A stretch of DNA of 64,000 nt from Clostridiales bacterium. Lineage in GTDB: Bacteria > Bacillota > Clostridia > Oscillospirales > CAG-272. Below, piece by piece: positions 8,926 through 18,102 of the stretch. Both the position numbers and the translations under genes were made by a program. Position 1 is the stretch's first letter. Each line of letters opens with the position of its first letter. The notes under the pieces were generated by a model. That model was not told the DNA's origin. It searched no databases and saw nothing but the letters and a program-made list of their open reading frames with translations. The stretch spans positions 62,001 to 126,000 of the forward strand of contig JAJQCT010000011.1 in NCBI GenBank assembly GCA_021202555.1, written 5' to 3'.

Positions 8926-10200
8926 ATGAACGAAGCAAACGAAGCATATGAAAAAAATCGTGTGAATGCTCCCCCGCGGGGCAGCGTCGTCGAAAAAGCG
9001 CCAGATGAGGGCGATGTTCCCGCGGAAAATCGGGGCGAGAGGATAAAATTCAAAAGGGAGCGCGAGTATGTACGCATCAAAACGTCTCCCGACAGAATTC
9101 TCATCGTCATCCTGCTGACGCTCGTGTGCATAGGCTCGGTGACGGTGTTCAGCGCGAGCTATCCCTACGCGATACAGCAGGGCTACAACAGCTATTATTA
9201 TGTGCTTCGGCAGATTATGTGGGTCGCAATAGGGCTTGTACTGATGACGGTCGCCATGCGCGTTCCTTATAACTGGTACAAAAATTTCGCGGTTGCGGTA
9301 TACGCCGTTTCGCTTGCGCTCCTTGTAATCGTGCTTTTGATAGGCAGGGGGGATGACAGCAGCAGCGTGCGCCGCTGGATTTATATCGGCAGCGTATCAT
9401 TTCAGCCCTCCGAGGTTATGAAATTCGGGCTTGTTTTGATGCTTTCGTGGTACATTGACAAATTTGCCGAATATATAGGCAAGGGCGCGCCTCTGCGTCT
9501 GCGCATTCTCTACGGCGTAATCTATCCCGCGCTTATCATTTTCGTGCCGTGCGGGCTTGTGCTTCTCGAAAAGCACCTGTCGGGAACGATAATTCTTTTT
9601 GCCATCGGCATAATCGTGCTTTTCATCGGCGGGGCAAGCGTCCCGCTCATAGCGGGAATATACGGCTCCGTCTGTACTGCGGCGGTTGCGGTATATCTAT
9701 CTCTCAACAGCTACGCGCTGCAGCGTATAATCACCTACTTTGACGAAAACGCGGACGCGCTCGACGAGGACTGGCAGACGACGCAGGGGCTTTACGCAAT
9801 CGGTTCGGGCGGGCTTTTCGGGCTTGGACTTGGAGAGAGCCGCCAGAAATACGGCTATGTCTCACAGCCGCAGAACGACTTTATCTTCACCATATGGTGT
9901 GAGGAGATGGGCTACATAGGCGCCGTCGCCGTCGTTCTGATATTTGCGGCGCTTTTATGGCGCGGATACACTGTCGCGCGCCGCGCGCCCGATGTGTTCT
10001 CCTCTCTTCTCGTTTACGGAATAATCAGCCACATAACCCTTCAGGCAATTCTGAACATAATGGTCGTCACCTCAATAATCCCCAACACGGGAATTTCGCT
10101 TCCATTTTTCTCATACGGCGGCTCCTCGCTTGTCATGCTGATGGTGGAAATGGGAATTGTGCTGTCGGTGTCGCGCCATTCGCGGCAGCAAAAGCTGTAG
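8926..10200 (+). CDS. ftsW: SEDS peptidoglycan glycosyltransferase FtsW/SpoVE
   Basis: A SEDS-family glycosyltransferase that polymerises lipid II together with the class B PBP encoded upstream. A hydrophilic, charged N-terminus of about 60 residues precedes roughly ten membrane helices, with conserved blocks RRWIYIGSVSFQPSEVMK and ending SLPFFSYGGSSLVMLMVEMG. The 424-aa length is slightly above the family norm because of the N-terminal tail. RBS GGGAGG is 7 nt upstream. The dcw position makes FtsW (or SpoVE) more likely than RodA. Confidence 0.92.
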   Translation: MNEANEAYEKNRVNAPPRGSVVEKAPDEGDVPAENRGERIKFKREREYVRIKTSPDRILIVILLTLVCIGSVTVFSASYPYAIQQGYNSYYYVLRQIMWVAIGLVLMTVAMRVPYNWYKNFAVAVYAVSLALLVIVLLIGRGDDSSSVRRWIYIGSVSFQPSEVMKFGLVLMLSWYIDKFAEYIGKGAPLRLRILYGVIYPALIIFVPCGLVLLEKHLSGTIILFAIGIIVLFIGGASVPLIAGIYGSVCTAAVAVYLSLNSYALQRIITYFDENADALDEDWQTTQGLYAIGSGGLFGLGLGESRQKYGYVSQPQNDFIFTIWCEEMGYIGAVAVVLIFAALLWRGYTVARRAPDVFSSLLVYGIISHITLQAILNIMVVTSIIPNTGISLPFFSYGGSSLVMLMVEMGIVLSVSRHSRQQKL

Positions 10201-10219
10201 GGACGCACGGAGGTATCAT

Positions 10220-11344
10220 ATGAGAGTGCTTATGACGGGCGGCGGGACATCGGGACACGTTAATCCCGCCCTTGCGATAGCGGAGACGATAAAGCTCAAT
10301 ATAAACGGCTCGGAGATTGCGTTTGTCGGAACGCCCCACGGAATCGAGAATAAGCTTGTCCCGCGCGCGGGATATAAGCTTTACCATGTCGATGTGAAGG
10401 GCTTTTCACGCTCGCTCTCTCCCTCGAACATAAAAGCCGCGTATCTTGCCGCCGTGTCGCCTCACCGCGCAAAAAAGATAATTCGTGAATTTATGCCCGA
10501 TGTCGTAATCGGCACGGGCGGGTACGTCTGCTGGCCGATTCTTAAGGCGGCATCCGACATGAAAATACACACGATTCTGCACGAATCGAACGCATATCCG
10601 GGCGTCGCCGTCAAAATGCTGTCGGGGCGCGCCGAGAAGATACTGCTCAATTTCGCCGAAACGGAGAAGTATCTCAAATGCCCGAAGGACAAGCTCGTCG
10701 TCGTGGGAAATCCGCTGCGCTCTGGATTTGCGCCAAATGGCGACAGTAAAGCTTCAAAGCTCCGCGCGGGCATCGACCCCGACAAATACGATAAAATGAT
10801 TCTTTCCTACGGCGGGAGCATGGGCGCGCAGCGCGTCAACGAGGCGGTGCTTGCGATGATGAGAGACTTTACGTCAAAGCATCCCGAAATACTCCACATT
10901 CTCGCCGTCGGGGCTATCGAATATAAGGACGCGACGGAGATGTTCCGCGCATACGGGCTTGATAAATTCGACAACTTAAAGCTGCTCGAATATATATACG
11001 ATATGCCTGAAAAGATGGCGGCAGCCGACCTCATTATCTGCCGCGCCGGCGCTATGACAATGTCTGAGGTCGCGGCGATGAGAAAGCCCGCGATATTCAT
11101 TCCCTCGCCGAACGTCACCGAAAATCATCAATACAAAAATGCGAAGGTGTTTGAGGACGCTGGGGCAGGGATAATAATCGAGGAGCGCGAGCTTACAGGC
11201 GGAGAGCCGCTGACAAGCCGTGCGGCAGAGCTTCTTTCGGACAGGGCGCGCCTTGACGCGATGGGGAACGCCGCCGGACAATTTGCCGTCGCTGACTCAA
11301 ACCGCAGGATTTTAAGCGAAATAAAGCGCACGGTTCTGGGATAA
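10220..11344 (+). CDS. murG: UDP-GlcNAc--lipid I transferase MurG
   Basis: A membrane-associated GT28 glycosyltransferase that converts lipid I to lipid II. The N-terminal loop GGGTSGHVNPALAIAE is followed by HESNAYPGVA, the C-terminal UDP-GlcNAc site CRAGAMTMSEVAAM and ENHQYKNA. I placed the start at 10220 because ACGGAGGT at 10206-10213 precedes it and the glycine-rich loop then falls at residue 6; the frame is open further upstream. The protein is 374 aa. It lies 19 nt after ftsW in the normal dcw order. Confidence 0.96.
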   Translation: MRVLMTGGGTSGHVNPALAIAETIKLNINGSEIAFVGTPHGIENKLVPRAGYKLYHVDVKGFSRSLSPSNIKAAYLAAVSPHRAKKIIREFMPDVVIGTGGYVCWPILKAASDMKIHTILHESNAYPGVAVKMLSGRAEKILLNFAETEKYLKCPKDKLVVVGNPLRSGFAPNGDSKASKLRAGIDPDKYDKMILSYGGSMGAQRVNEAVLAMMRDFTSKHPEILHILAVGAIEYKDATEMFRAYGLDKFDNLKLLEYIYDMPEKMAAADLIICRAGAMTMSEVAAMRKPAIFIPSPNVTENHQYKNAKVFEDAGAGIIIEERELTGGEPLTSRAAELLSDRARLDAMGNAAGQFAVADSNRRILSEIKRTVLG

Positions 11345-11377
11345 CGCGAAATTTACAATGTGAGGAGGGCGCGCTTG

Positions 11378-12367
11378 ATGAACGAACTCAAAAAAAACGA
11401 AAATTTGCCCGCCCGAAGGAAAAGAAAGGACGCGAAATCAAGGCTTGTCGAAAAGCTCAAAAAAACGACGGGATATAATCGGAAAAAGCCGGAAAAACAA
11501 AAAAAGCTGCTGCGCGAAATAAACGAAACGGCGGGCGAGCGCCTCGAGCGCATAAAAAACGAGCGCATATTCATCCACAACGTCAGGGTCGCATCAAAGC
11601 ACGACGGAAGAATCAGACGCCGCAGCAGATGGCGCTTTTACACCTTTTTTGTAACGGGAGCCGTTTTGATTGTTCTCATTGTTTATCTTCTCTATGCCTT
11701 TGTGTTCGTCGTCACGAGCGTCGAGGTGAACGGCACCGAAATTTATTCGTCCGACGCTGTTGTCTCGGCGTCGGGAATTGAAACGGGTACAAAGCTCTTC
11801 TCACCCCGCCTCGACATCGACGCGGCGAAAAAATCCATAATCGAAGCCTGTCCGTACATAAGCTCAGTCACGATTGAAAGGAAAATTCCGAATACGCTCT
11901 CAATCACGGTGACGGAGGATGAGGCTGTATTTGAAGCCGAGGTCTGCGGCGAATATCTGCTTTTATCGGAGGGGCTGCGCGCGCTCGATATTTTATCGGA
12001 GGCGAGCGCGGAGGATATGATAACGCTCGTGCTGCCCGAGGTCAGCTCCGCCGTTCTGGGATATGAAATAGTATTCGCGGAGGATGTGTTCGACGTCGCG
12101 TCAAAGACTGCCGCCGCCGTGCTGACGGAGGAAATCCGCGATTCGGTGACGAAGGTAGACGTTTCCGATAGGTTCAACATTTACATAATCTACGAGGACA
12201 GGTATAAGCTCGTTATAGGCTCCGTCACGGATATAGAGCTGAAGCTCTCGCTTGCGCTCGAAATGATGAAAACCGATATTTTAACCTCCGACAGCAGGGG
12301 AACGATATACCTTGACGACGTGAATAAGCCGAGCATTGTAATCGACAACACGCTTACGTTCGACTGA
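11378..12367 (+). CDS. divIB: Cell division protein DivIB/FtsQ
   Basis: A bitopic division protein of the FtsQ/DivIB family. A very basic cytoplasmic N-terminus of about 90 residues is followed by one membrane helix (TFFVTGAVLIVLIVYLLYAF) and then a POTRA-like domain (VTSVEVNGTEIYSSDAVVSA). Start ATG 11378 has GAGGAGGG 8 nt upstream; a GTG further up overlaps that ribosome site and is unlikely. The protein is 329 aa. It closes the first run of the cluster. An 8-bp hairpin (GTCTAAAA/TTTTAGAC, 12369-12390) directly follows the stop codon. Confidence 0.9.
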   Translation: MNELKKNENLPARRKRKDAKSRLVEKLKKTTGYNRKKPEKQKKLLREINETAGERLERIKNERIFIHNVRVASKHDGRIRRRSRWRFYTFFVTGAVLIVLIVYLLYAFVFVVTSVEVNGTEIYSSDAVVSASGIETGTKLFSPRLDIDAAKKSIIEACPYISSVTIERKIPNTLSITVTEDEAVFEAEVCGEYLLLSEGLRALDILSEASAEDMITLVLPEVSSAVLGYEIVFAEDVFDVASKTAAAVLTEEIRDSVTKVDVSDRFNIYIIYEDRYKLVIGSVTDIELKLSLALEMMKTDILTSDSRGTIYLDDVNKPSIVIDNTLTFD

Positions 12368-12390
12368 CGTCTAAAAGCTTCGTTTTAGAC

Positions 12391-12494
12391 ATCGGCATAT
12401 TCCAAATTTGCGGGTGCTATCCCAAAAGTTAGAAGCGAAACGAAAAATATCAGAGAAAATTCACGTTTTTTTTGCCGAAATATTTTTAAGGTAC
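12391..12494. other. Gap between divIB and ftsZ promoter
   Basis: The full gap between divIB and ftsZ is 317 nt. It contains the small hairpin after divIB, this AT-rich stretch in which I see nothing recognisable, the ftsZ promoter and an untranslated leader of about 155 nt. Confidence 0.5.
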
Positions 12495-12523
12495 TTGCAA
12501 AATCCAAAAAAATATATTATGAT
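12495..12523 (+). promoter_or_regulatory. Sigma-A type promoter of ftsZ
   Basis: TTGCAA (12495-12500), 17-bp A-rich spacer, TATGAT (12518-12523). It gives ftsZ its own promoter separate from the long dcw transcript, with a leader of roughly 155 nt. Confidence 0.75.
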
Positions 12524-12684
12524 ATATAGGGACAGATTTTCGGGCACGGATTTTCCCGCCGATTTTTGGAAAAGCGCAGTCTGAAAATCAAAAAACTCAT
12601 GAGGCATTCGTCAAAATGACCGGTGCAAAAAATCGTCTTTTGCCGCGTCCGGCGGCTGACGAAAGGAAAGGACAGGAAAAAAGA

Positions 12685-13977
12685 ATGGCATTTGAGCTTG
12701 ATGACAATTTTGAGAGCGGCGTAAATATTAAGGTCGTCGGCGTAGGCGGCGGCGGCGGAAACGCCGTAAACCGCATGATAACCTCACATATAAGGGGTGT
12801 GGAGTTCATTTGTATAAATACCGACAAGCAGGCGCTTTTAAACTCCAACGCACCGAACAAGATTCCCATCGGCGAGAAAATCACGAAGGGACACGGCGCG
12901 GGCGCAAATCCCGAAATCGGCGCGAGAGCGGCTGAGGAAAATCTCGAGGAAATCAAAACCGCGATTCAGGGCGCGGATATGGTGTTCATAACGACAGGAA
13001 TGGGCGGCGGAACCGGTACGGGAGCGGCTCCCGTTGTCGCGCGCGCGGCAAAGGAAATGGGAATTCTCACTGTAGGCATTGTTACCAAGCCCTTTACCTT
13101 TGAGGGAAAGCGCAGAATGAGACAAGCCGAGGAGGGAATTGAGAACCTTCGCAAGCTCGTCGATTCGCTCGTCGTGATTCCCAACGAGCGTCTGGCGCAG
13201 GTGTCCGACGCGAGAATAACGCTTCTCAACGCATTTGAAATCGCCGACGACGTGCTTCGTCAGGGCGTACAGAGCATATCGGAGCTTATCAATGTTCCGG
13301 GGCTTGTAAACCTCGATTTTGCTGACGTTTCCTCCGTCATGAAGGACGCGGGGCTTGCGCATATGGGCGTCGGCGAGGCGACCGGAAAGGACAAGGCGGA
13401 GCTTGCCGCAAAGGCGGCGATTTCCTCACCGCTTCTCGAAACGTCAATTTCGGGCGCAACAGGCATACTTGTGAGCATATCCGGCTCTGCCGATATCGGG
13501 CTTGACGACGTGATTCAGGCGTCCACAATGGTGGCGGCGGAGGCTCATCCCGAAGCAAACATCATCTGGGGCGCGAATTTCGACACCTCCCTTGAGGACA
13601 AGATGAAGGTGACGATTATAGCGACGGGCTTTGCCGAGAAGGATGAAAGTCGCGTACAGCGTCATGTCGCGCCGCAGACAGCGTCGCCCGAGAAGGAGAC
13701 AGGCGCTCCCGCTGCCGAAAATGAGGCGACCCCTGCCGAGGAGGAGGCTCCCGTTGAGACGGCTCCCGCAGAGGAGGATTTATATTCGTCGCAGTGGAAG
13801 ACGCTGCGCGCGTCCCGCACGCCCTCCGAAAAGCAGGAGAGCGAGGAGGAGCCTGCGGAGACAAAGGGCTCTGATGATTCCACGTACTCCGACGACGAAT
13901 TTGACGATTTGCTCGGGATATTGAGCAAATCGAAGAGCCGTGAGCGCAGGGGCGGACAGAACGGCAGAAAATATTGA
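12685..13977 (+). CDS. ftsZ: Cell division GTPase FtsZ
   Basis: The tubulin-like GTPase that forms the division ring. [13 protein letters not shown] near residue 19 and the tubulin signature [15 protein letters not shown] bind GTP; NLDFADV and the T7-loop region are present. I chose the ATG at 12685, which has purine-rich AGGAAAGGACAGGAAAA upstream; an open reading extension upstream lacks family similarity. The protein is 430 aa with an acidic, Pro/Glu-rich linker of about 90 residues. The C-terminus reads [20 protein letters not shown] rather than the usual DIPxFLRxR peptide, so its partner-binding tip looks modified. No ftsA and no spoIIGA or sigE adjoin it. Confidence 0.97.
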   Translation: MAFELDDNFESGVNIKVVGVGGGGGNAVNRMITSHIRGVEFICINTDKQALLNSNAPNKIPIGEKITKGHGAGANPEIGARAAEENLEEIKTAIQGADMVFITTGMGGGTGTGAAPVVARAAKEMGILTVGIVTKPFTFEGKRRMRQAEEGIENLRKLVDSLVVIPNERLAQVSDARITLLNAFEIADDVLRQGVQSISELINVPGLVNLDFADVSSVMKDAGLAHMGVGEATGKDKAELAAKAAISSPLLETSISGATGILVSISGSADIGLDDVIQASTMVAAEAHPEANIIWGANFDTSLEDKMKVTIIATGFAEKDESRVQRHVAPQTASPEKETGAPAAENEATPAEEEAPVETAPAEEDLYSSQWKTLRASRTPSEKQESEEEPAETKGSDDSTYSDDEFDDLLGILSKSKSRERRGGQNGRKY

Positions 13978-14103
13978 TTTTACGTCGGGCGTTCGCTGCC
14001 CAATATTATCCCATTGCGGACAGGCGCGCGCCCGATAAGTTTATCTTAACTCCGATTGCTGCTTTTGCGGCTTTCATAAAAAACAGAATATGAGGTTAGC
14101 GAC

Positions 14104-14922
14104 ATGAGACTTTTGCTTGTAGAGGATGAAAAATCGCTGTCCAGAGCGATTGCGGCGATTTTGAAGAAAAATGCGTATTCCGTCGATATGGTTTACGACG
14201 GTGAGGAGGCGCTCGCGTTTCTGCGCATGGGCGAATACGACGGCGTGATTCTGGATCTTATGATACCGAGAATCGACGGTATTACTGTGCTGCGCACAAT
14301 GAGGGAAAACGGAAATCATACCCCCGTGCTTATTCTTTCCGCGAGAACCGAAACGGATGATAAGGTAATGGGGCTTGACAGCGGCGCGAACGATTATCTC
14401 GCGAAGCCGTTTGAGGTCAAGGAGCTTCTGGCGAGAATACGCGCCATGACAAGACCTGTAATACAGAAGCCCGACCAGACAATATCCTACGGCAATGTCA
14501 CGCTTAACCGTGCAAATTATATGCTTTCAACGCCGTCAGGCTCGGTAAGGCTCGCTAACAAGGAATTTCAGATGATGGAGGTGCTGATTACAAACACCGA
14601 TTCCGTTACGTCATCCGAAAAGTTCATGGAAAAGGTATGGGGATTTGACACAAACACCGAGATAAATGTCGTATGGGTTTATGTTTCATACCTTCGCCGC
14701 AAGCTGAAAATGCTTGACGCGAATGTTACGATACGCGCGACGCGCGGCGTCGGCTACTGCCTTGAGTTTATAGACCCGAACGACGCTATAGGAGTTGATA
14801 CGCCGAAGGTTGTCGCATATCCCGAAAAGCCCGTTTCGGTATCGCTCGGCGAGGGAGTGCCGGAGGTTCTGCCGCTTCCCGACGAAGCGGAGTCCTTCGG
14901 AAACGCTGAATCCGAGGAGTAA
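14104..14922 (+). CDS. OmpR/PhoB-family response regulator
   Basis: A two-component response regulator. The receiver domain shows the acidic pocket VEDE, phospho-acceptor D51 in VILDLMIP and the KPF lysine motif; a winged-helix Trans_reg_C domain follows (about 125-220, ending RRKLKMLDANVTIRATRGVGYCLE in pieces). The C-terminus carries about 50 extra residues rich in Val/Pro/Glu, which is unusual. RBS GAGGTTAG lies just upstream. The partner kinase starts at the base after the stop. With the adjacent htrA-like gene the arrangement recalls CssRS-HtrA of Bacillus, a secretion-stress system; that role is inferred. Confidence 0.93.
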   Translation: MRLLLVEDEKSLSRAIAAILKKNAYSVDMVYDGEEALAFLRMGEYDGVILDLMIPRIDGITVLRTMRENGNHTPVLILSARTETDDKVMGLDSGANDYLAKPFEVKELLARIRAMTRPVIQKPDQTISYGNVTLNRANYMLSTPSGSVRLANKEFQMMEVLITNTDSVTSSEKFMEKVWGFDTNTEINVVWVYVSYLRRKLKMLDANVTIRATRGVGYCLEFIDPNDAIGVDTPKVVAYPEKPVSVSLGEGVPEVLPLPDEAESFGNAESEE

Positions 14923-16218
14923 ATGCAAAAAAAGCTTCAAAAAAAATTTATCGCCGCGGCAATGCTTTCCTTTGCCGCGGTGATGGTCGTTATACTCGTT
15001 TTATCGATGATAATAAGCCACGTCTATTTTCTCTATGAGACGGACGAGACGCTTCTTACCATTGCGGAAAACGGCGGCATACTGCCGAAGGACGAAAAGG
15101 ACGAAAAGAACGAAAAAGCGAACGCAGGGGAGCATGACGGCTTGCTGCGTGAGCTTCCCGAAATCACGTCTGCCGGCAGGGATGAGAATTTGCCCGATAA
15201 GCCGAGCGATACCGCCGAGACGCGGTATTTTTCCGTTATGCTTGATTCGTCCGGCAAGGTGACCTCGCACGATACCTCAAAAATCACCGCCGTAAACGGC
15301 GATGAGGCGGATGAATACGCACTCGCGGTCTTTGAATCGGGCAGGGAAAAGGGCTTTGCCTACGATTACAGATACTTGGTTGCGGAGTATGACGGCGGAT
15401 ATATCGTCGTTTTCCTCGACTGCAAAAGCTCGCTTGACACCTTCGCCTACAATTTTGTCACAATGGGGCTTGTCATGCTTGCGGCGCTCGCGGGCGTATT
15501 TGTGCTGCTTGCGATTGTATCGGGGAGAATTGTGCGTCCCGTTGCCGAAAGCTACGAAAAGCAAAGGCGCTTCATCACCGACGCGGGACATGAAATAAAA
15601 ACGCCGATAGCGATAATCGAGGCGGACGCGGAGGTGCTTGAGCTTGATGTCGGCAAAAGCGAATGGATTGACGATATTCACGCGCAGACGGCAAGGCTTG
15701 CCGAGCTGACAAATGAGCTGATTTTCCTTGCCCGCATGGAGGAAACGGATTCGCTCAAAGCCAAAGCGGTTGAGTTTTCGCTGTCAGACCTTGTGCGGAA
15801 AACAGCGGAATCGTTCACGTCGCGCGCCGTCACCTCTGAAAAGACGCTGACCTTCAATGTCGAGCCGGACATTGCGTATGTGGGAGATGAAAAATCACTG
15901 CGCGAGCTTGTGTCCGTTTTGCTTGACAATGCGCTCAAATATTCGGACGATAACGGCAAAATCGAGCTTAATCTTTCAAGACACGGCGCGAAGGGAGTTA
16001 TTCTGACTGTATATAATACTGCGGAGCGCATCGACCGCGAGGAAATTACAAAGCTTTTCGACCGCTTTTACAGAGCCGACAGCTCTCGTTCAAGCTCATC
16101 GGGCGGATTCGGCATAGGGCTTTCTGTCGCAAAGGCTGTCACCGAGGCGCATGGCGGCAAAATAGAAGCCGAAACGGACGATGAGCATTCGATTCGCTTC
16201 ATTGTGACGCTCCCGTGA
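14923..16218 (+). CDS. Sensor histidine kinase
   Basis: A membrane HisKA/HATPase kinase. Two membrane helices (about 10-35 and 178-200) bracket an extracytoplasmic region of about 140 residues with a charged Lys/Glu stretch (KDEKDEKNEK). H223 in DAGHEIKTPIA is the phospho-acceptor. The N, F and G boxes are present (LLDNALKYSDD, FDRFYRADSS, GFGIGLSVAK). No HAMP domain is evident. It begins immediately after the response regulator stop codon (TAAATG), so the pair is coupled. The signal is unknown; envelope stress is a reasonable guess from the protease gene next door. Confidence 0.92.
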   Translation: MQKKLQKKFIAAAMLSFAAVMVVILVLSMIISHVYFLYETDETLLTIAENGGILPKDEKDEKNEKANAGEHDGLLRELPEITSAGRDENLPDKPSDTAETRYFSVMLDSSGKVTSHDTSKITAVNGDEADEYALAVFESGREKGFAYDYRYLVAEYDGGYIVVFLDCKSSLDTFAYNFVTMGLVMLAALAGVFVLLAIVSGRIVRPVAESYEKQRRFITDAGHEIKTPIAIIEADAEVLELDVGKSEWIDDIHAQTARLAELTNELIFLARMEETDSLKAKAVEFSLSDLVRKTAESFTSRAVTSEKTLTFNVEPDIAYVGDEKSLRELVSVLLDNALKYSDDNGKIELNLSRHGAKGVILTVYNTAERIDREEITKLFDRFYRADSSRSSSSGGFGIGLSVAKAVTEAHGGKIEAETDDEHSIRFIVTLP

Positions 16219-16234
16219 TTTGAATTTGCTGAAA

Positions 16235-16280
16235 TGTGACATATTGTGCCGAATGTGAAGCAGACGTGACGTAACTGTGA
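16235..16280 (+). promoter_or_regulatory. Five phased TGTGA-like direct repeats upstream of the htrA-like gene
   Basis: TGTGA, TGTGC, TGTGA, CGTGA and TGTGA begin at 16235, 16245, 16254, 16265 and 16276, at steps of 9-11 bp. Direct repeats at one helical turn are how OmpR/PhoB-type regulators bind. The array ends about 60-80 bp before two TATAAT hexamers (16342-16347 and 16358-16363), suggesting activation by the regulator encoded upstream. Confidence 0.55.
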
Positions 16281-16419
16281 GTTGCGAAACACATATTGTT
16301 CGGTCATCTTTCGCAAAGTTTCATAGAAATTTTAAGCTAAATATAATCTTCGCCGATTATAATATTATCACGGAGCGGGGAACACCGCGACGAATAAATT
16401 GATTAGCGGAGGATATATC

Positions 16420-17538
16420 ATGTATTATTACAACAGCAACAACAGCGGCGACAGGATTTACGAAAACGGCGGAATGGTGCCTTACGGAGAGAATCCGAAC
16501 GGAAAAGGCGGAGATAATAAAAAGAAAAACGGCGGATTTACCCGCTTCCTGAAAAAATTCACCTCACTCACGCTTGCGGCGGCTCTTTTCGGAAGCGTAT
16601 CGGCGGCGACGTTTTCATATGTGAACGGCGCGCTCACGGGTGATGATGAGACGGAGACTGTCGAAACGGCGACGTCAGCAGCGGCGACGTCATCATCGTC
16701 CTCGTCAAGTTCCGACTCGGCACTTGACGGTACAGCAGATGCTGGTGCAAGCGTTGCCGCATACAGCGACGGTGACGATTCGTCCGCTGAATATACGGGC
16801 GAGGCGACCGAGACTGAGGCTGAGACTGAAACGACCGAAACGGAATACACTGTCGCGGAAATCGCGGCGCTCGGGCTGAAATCGGTTGTCGCCGTGACGA
16901 ATGTTTCGGTGCAGGAGGTCGAGAGCTATTTCGGCGGCTCGCACGGACACAACAGCAGATCGCAGATAACGACGGAGGAGACGACGAGCGTCGGCTCGGG
17001 AGTTATCATAAAGGAAACTGACGAATATATTTACATCGTTACAAATTACCATGTCGTAGAGGATGCCACAACGCTGTCGGTGACATTTGTTGACGATGAG
17101 ACATACGAGGCAATCCTCTGCGGCGCGGACGAAGATATGGACATAGCGGTGATAGCGGTCGTGACATCAGACGTTTCGATGCAGACCATCGCCGAAATCG
17201 CCGTTGCCGCAATCGGCAGCTCCGATGAGGCATCAGTCGGCGATGAGGTCGTCGCCATCGGCAACGCACTCGGGTACGGTCAGTCGGTGACATACGGAAT
17301 AATCAGCGCAAAGGACCGCACGATTTCGAGCAGCGACGGCACGTCGGCGACGTATCTTCAGACGGACGCGGCAATCAATCCCGGCAACTCGGGCGGCGCG
17401 CTCTTCAATATGAACGGTGAGCTTATCGGAATCAATTCGGCGAAGCTTGCATCGACCGAGGTCGAGGGAATGGGCTACGCGATACCGATTTCAAGCATAA
17501 TCGATATACTCGAATCGATTATAGGCGAGGAGCTTTGA
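16420..17538 (+). CDS. HtrA/DegP-like trypsin-type serine protease without PDZ domain
   Basis: A secreted, membrane-anchored quality-control protease of family S1C. An N-terminal cytoplasmic part precedes one hydrophobic segment (LTLAAALFGSVSAATFSYV), then a Ser/Thr/Glu-rich linker and the protease domain. The triad is visible: His in VTNYHVV, Asp in DMDIAVIAV and Ser in INPGNSGGALF. The chain ends at GMGYAIPISSIIDILESI, where most HtrA proteins go on into a PDZ domain; none is present in any frame before the next gene. Start ATG 16420 has GCGGAGGA upstream. The 372-aa protein lies next to a two-component system, as in CssRS/HtrA. Without PDZ its substrate recognition must differ. Confidence 0.9.
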   Translation: MYYYNSNNSGDRIYENGGMVPYGENPNGKGGDNKKKNGGFTRFLKKFTSLTLAAALFGSVSAATFSYVNGALTGDDETETVETATSAAATSSSSSSSSDSALDGTADAGASVAAYSDGDDSSAEYTGEATETEAETETTETEYTVAEIAALGLKSVVAVTNVSVQEVESYFGGSHGHNSRSQITTEETTSVGSGVIIKETDEYIYIVTNYHVVEDATTLSVTFVDDETYEAILCGADEDMDIAVIAVVTSDVSMQTIAEIAVAAIGSSDEASVGDEVVAIGNALGYGQSVTYGIISAKDRTISSSDGTSATYLQTDAAINPGNSGGALFNMNGELIGINSAKLASTEVEGMGYAIPISSIIDILESIIGEEL

Positions 17539-17574
17539 GCGCCCATTGTCAAAGCCATAATTTAACATGAATTT

Positions 17575-17643
17575 CTGTCCTCTCACGGCACACACTAATG
17601 ACGCGGAACGAAAATCCGTGATTAAAATGCGGTGAGAGGACAG
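17575..17643 (+). promoter_or_regulatory. 12-bp inverted repeat covering the ribosome site of the next gene
   Basis: CTGTCCTCTCAC (17575-17586) pairs exactly with GTGAGAGGACAG (17632-17643) across a 45-nt loop. The right arm contains GAGAGGA, the only Shine-Dalgarno-like sequence before the ATG at 17652. Folding would hide the ribosome site. Confidence 0.5.
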
Positions 17644-17651
17644 GATTTTTT

Positions 17652-18101
17652 ATGAACACACCCGATGCGGAGATGTACTCCGAGATTTACAGAAGCGCAG
17701 GAATGGGAACGGAATCGATACTCGCGCTTATGCCGAAGGTAAAAAACGATATGCTTAAACGCGATATGACGGCGCAGATGAACGGCTACGGAGATTTCAG
17801 AAGCCGCGCGGAAGCGGGTCTTGCCTCCTGTGGAAGAATAGCAGAGGATGAGAAAAAATCTAAGGTCGTCGCCGCGAAAACGGGAATCGCCGCCGAAACG
17901 ATGATTGATTCGTCCGCGTCTCATATAGCTGAGCTTATGATTCGCGGCAGCAATGCCGACATCATGTCGATTACTCGCGCACAGAATCAGGCGTCGCACG
18001 GCGAGGTGCGGATATCAAGCGAAACCGAAGCGTATAAGCTCTGCTCGGAGCTTATAGCGTTTGAAAACGACTCCATTGAGCGTATGCGCAAGTATTTATA
18101 A
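17652..18101 (+). CDS. Conserved-looking small helical protein of unknown function
   Basis: I do not recognise this 149-aa protein. It is soluble, has no signal peptide, and reads as four or five amphipathic helices (for example SEIYRSAGMGTESILALM and AETMIDSSASHIAELMI), which would suit a small helical bundle. The composition and codon use are like the neighbours, so it is probably a real gene. Its ribosome site lies in the right arm of an inverted repeat, so translation may be controlled by RNA folding. It follows the protease gene by 113 nt and is followed by a large palindrome. Confidence 0.7.
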   Translation: MNTPDAEMYSEIYRSAGMGTESILALMPKVKNDMLKRDMTAQMNGYGDFRSRAEAGLASCGRIAEDEKKSKVVAAKTGIAAETMIDSSASHIAELMIRGSNADIMSITRAQNQASHGEVRISSETEAYKLCSELIAFENDSIERMRKYL

Positions 18102-18102
18102 G

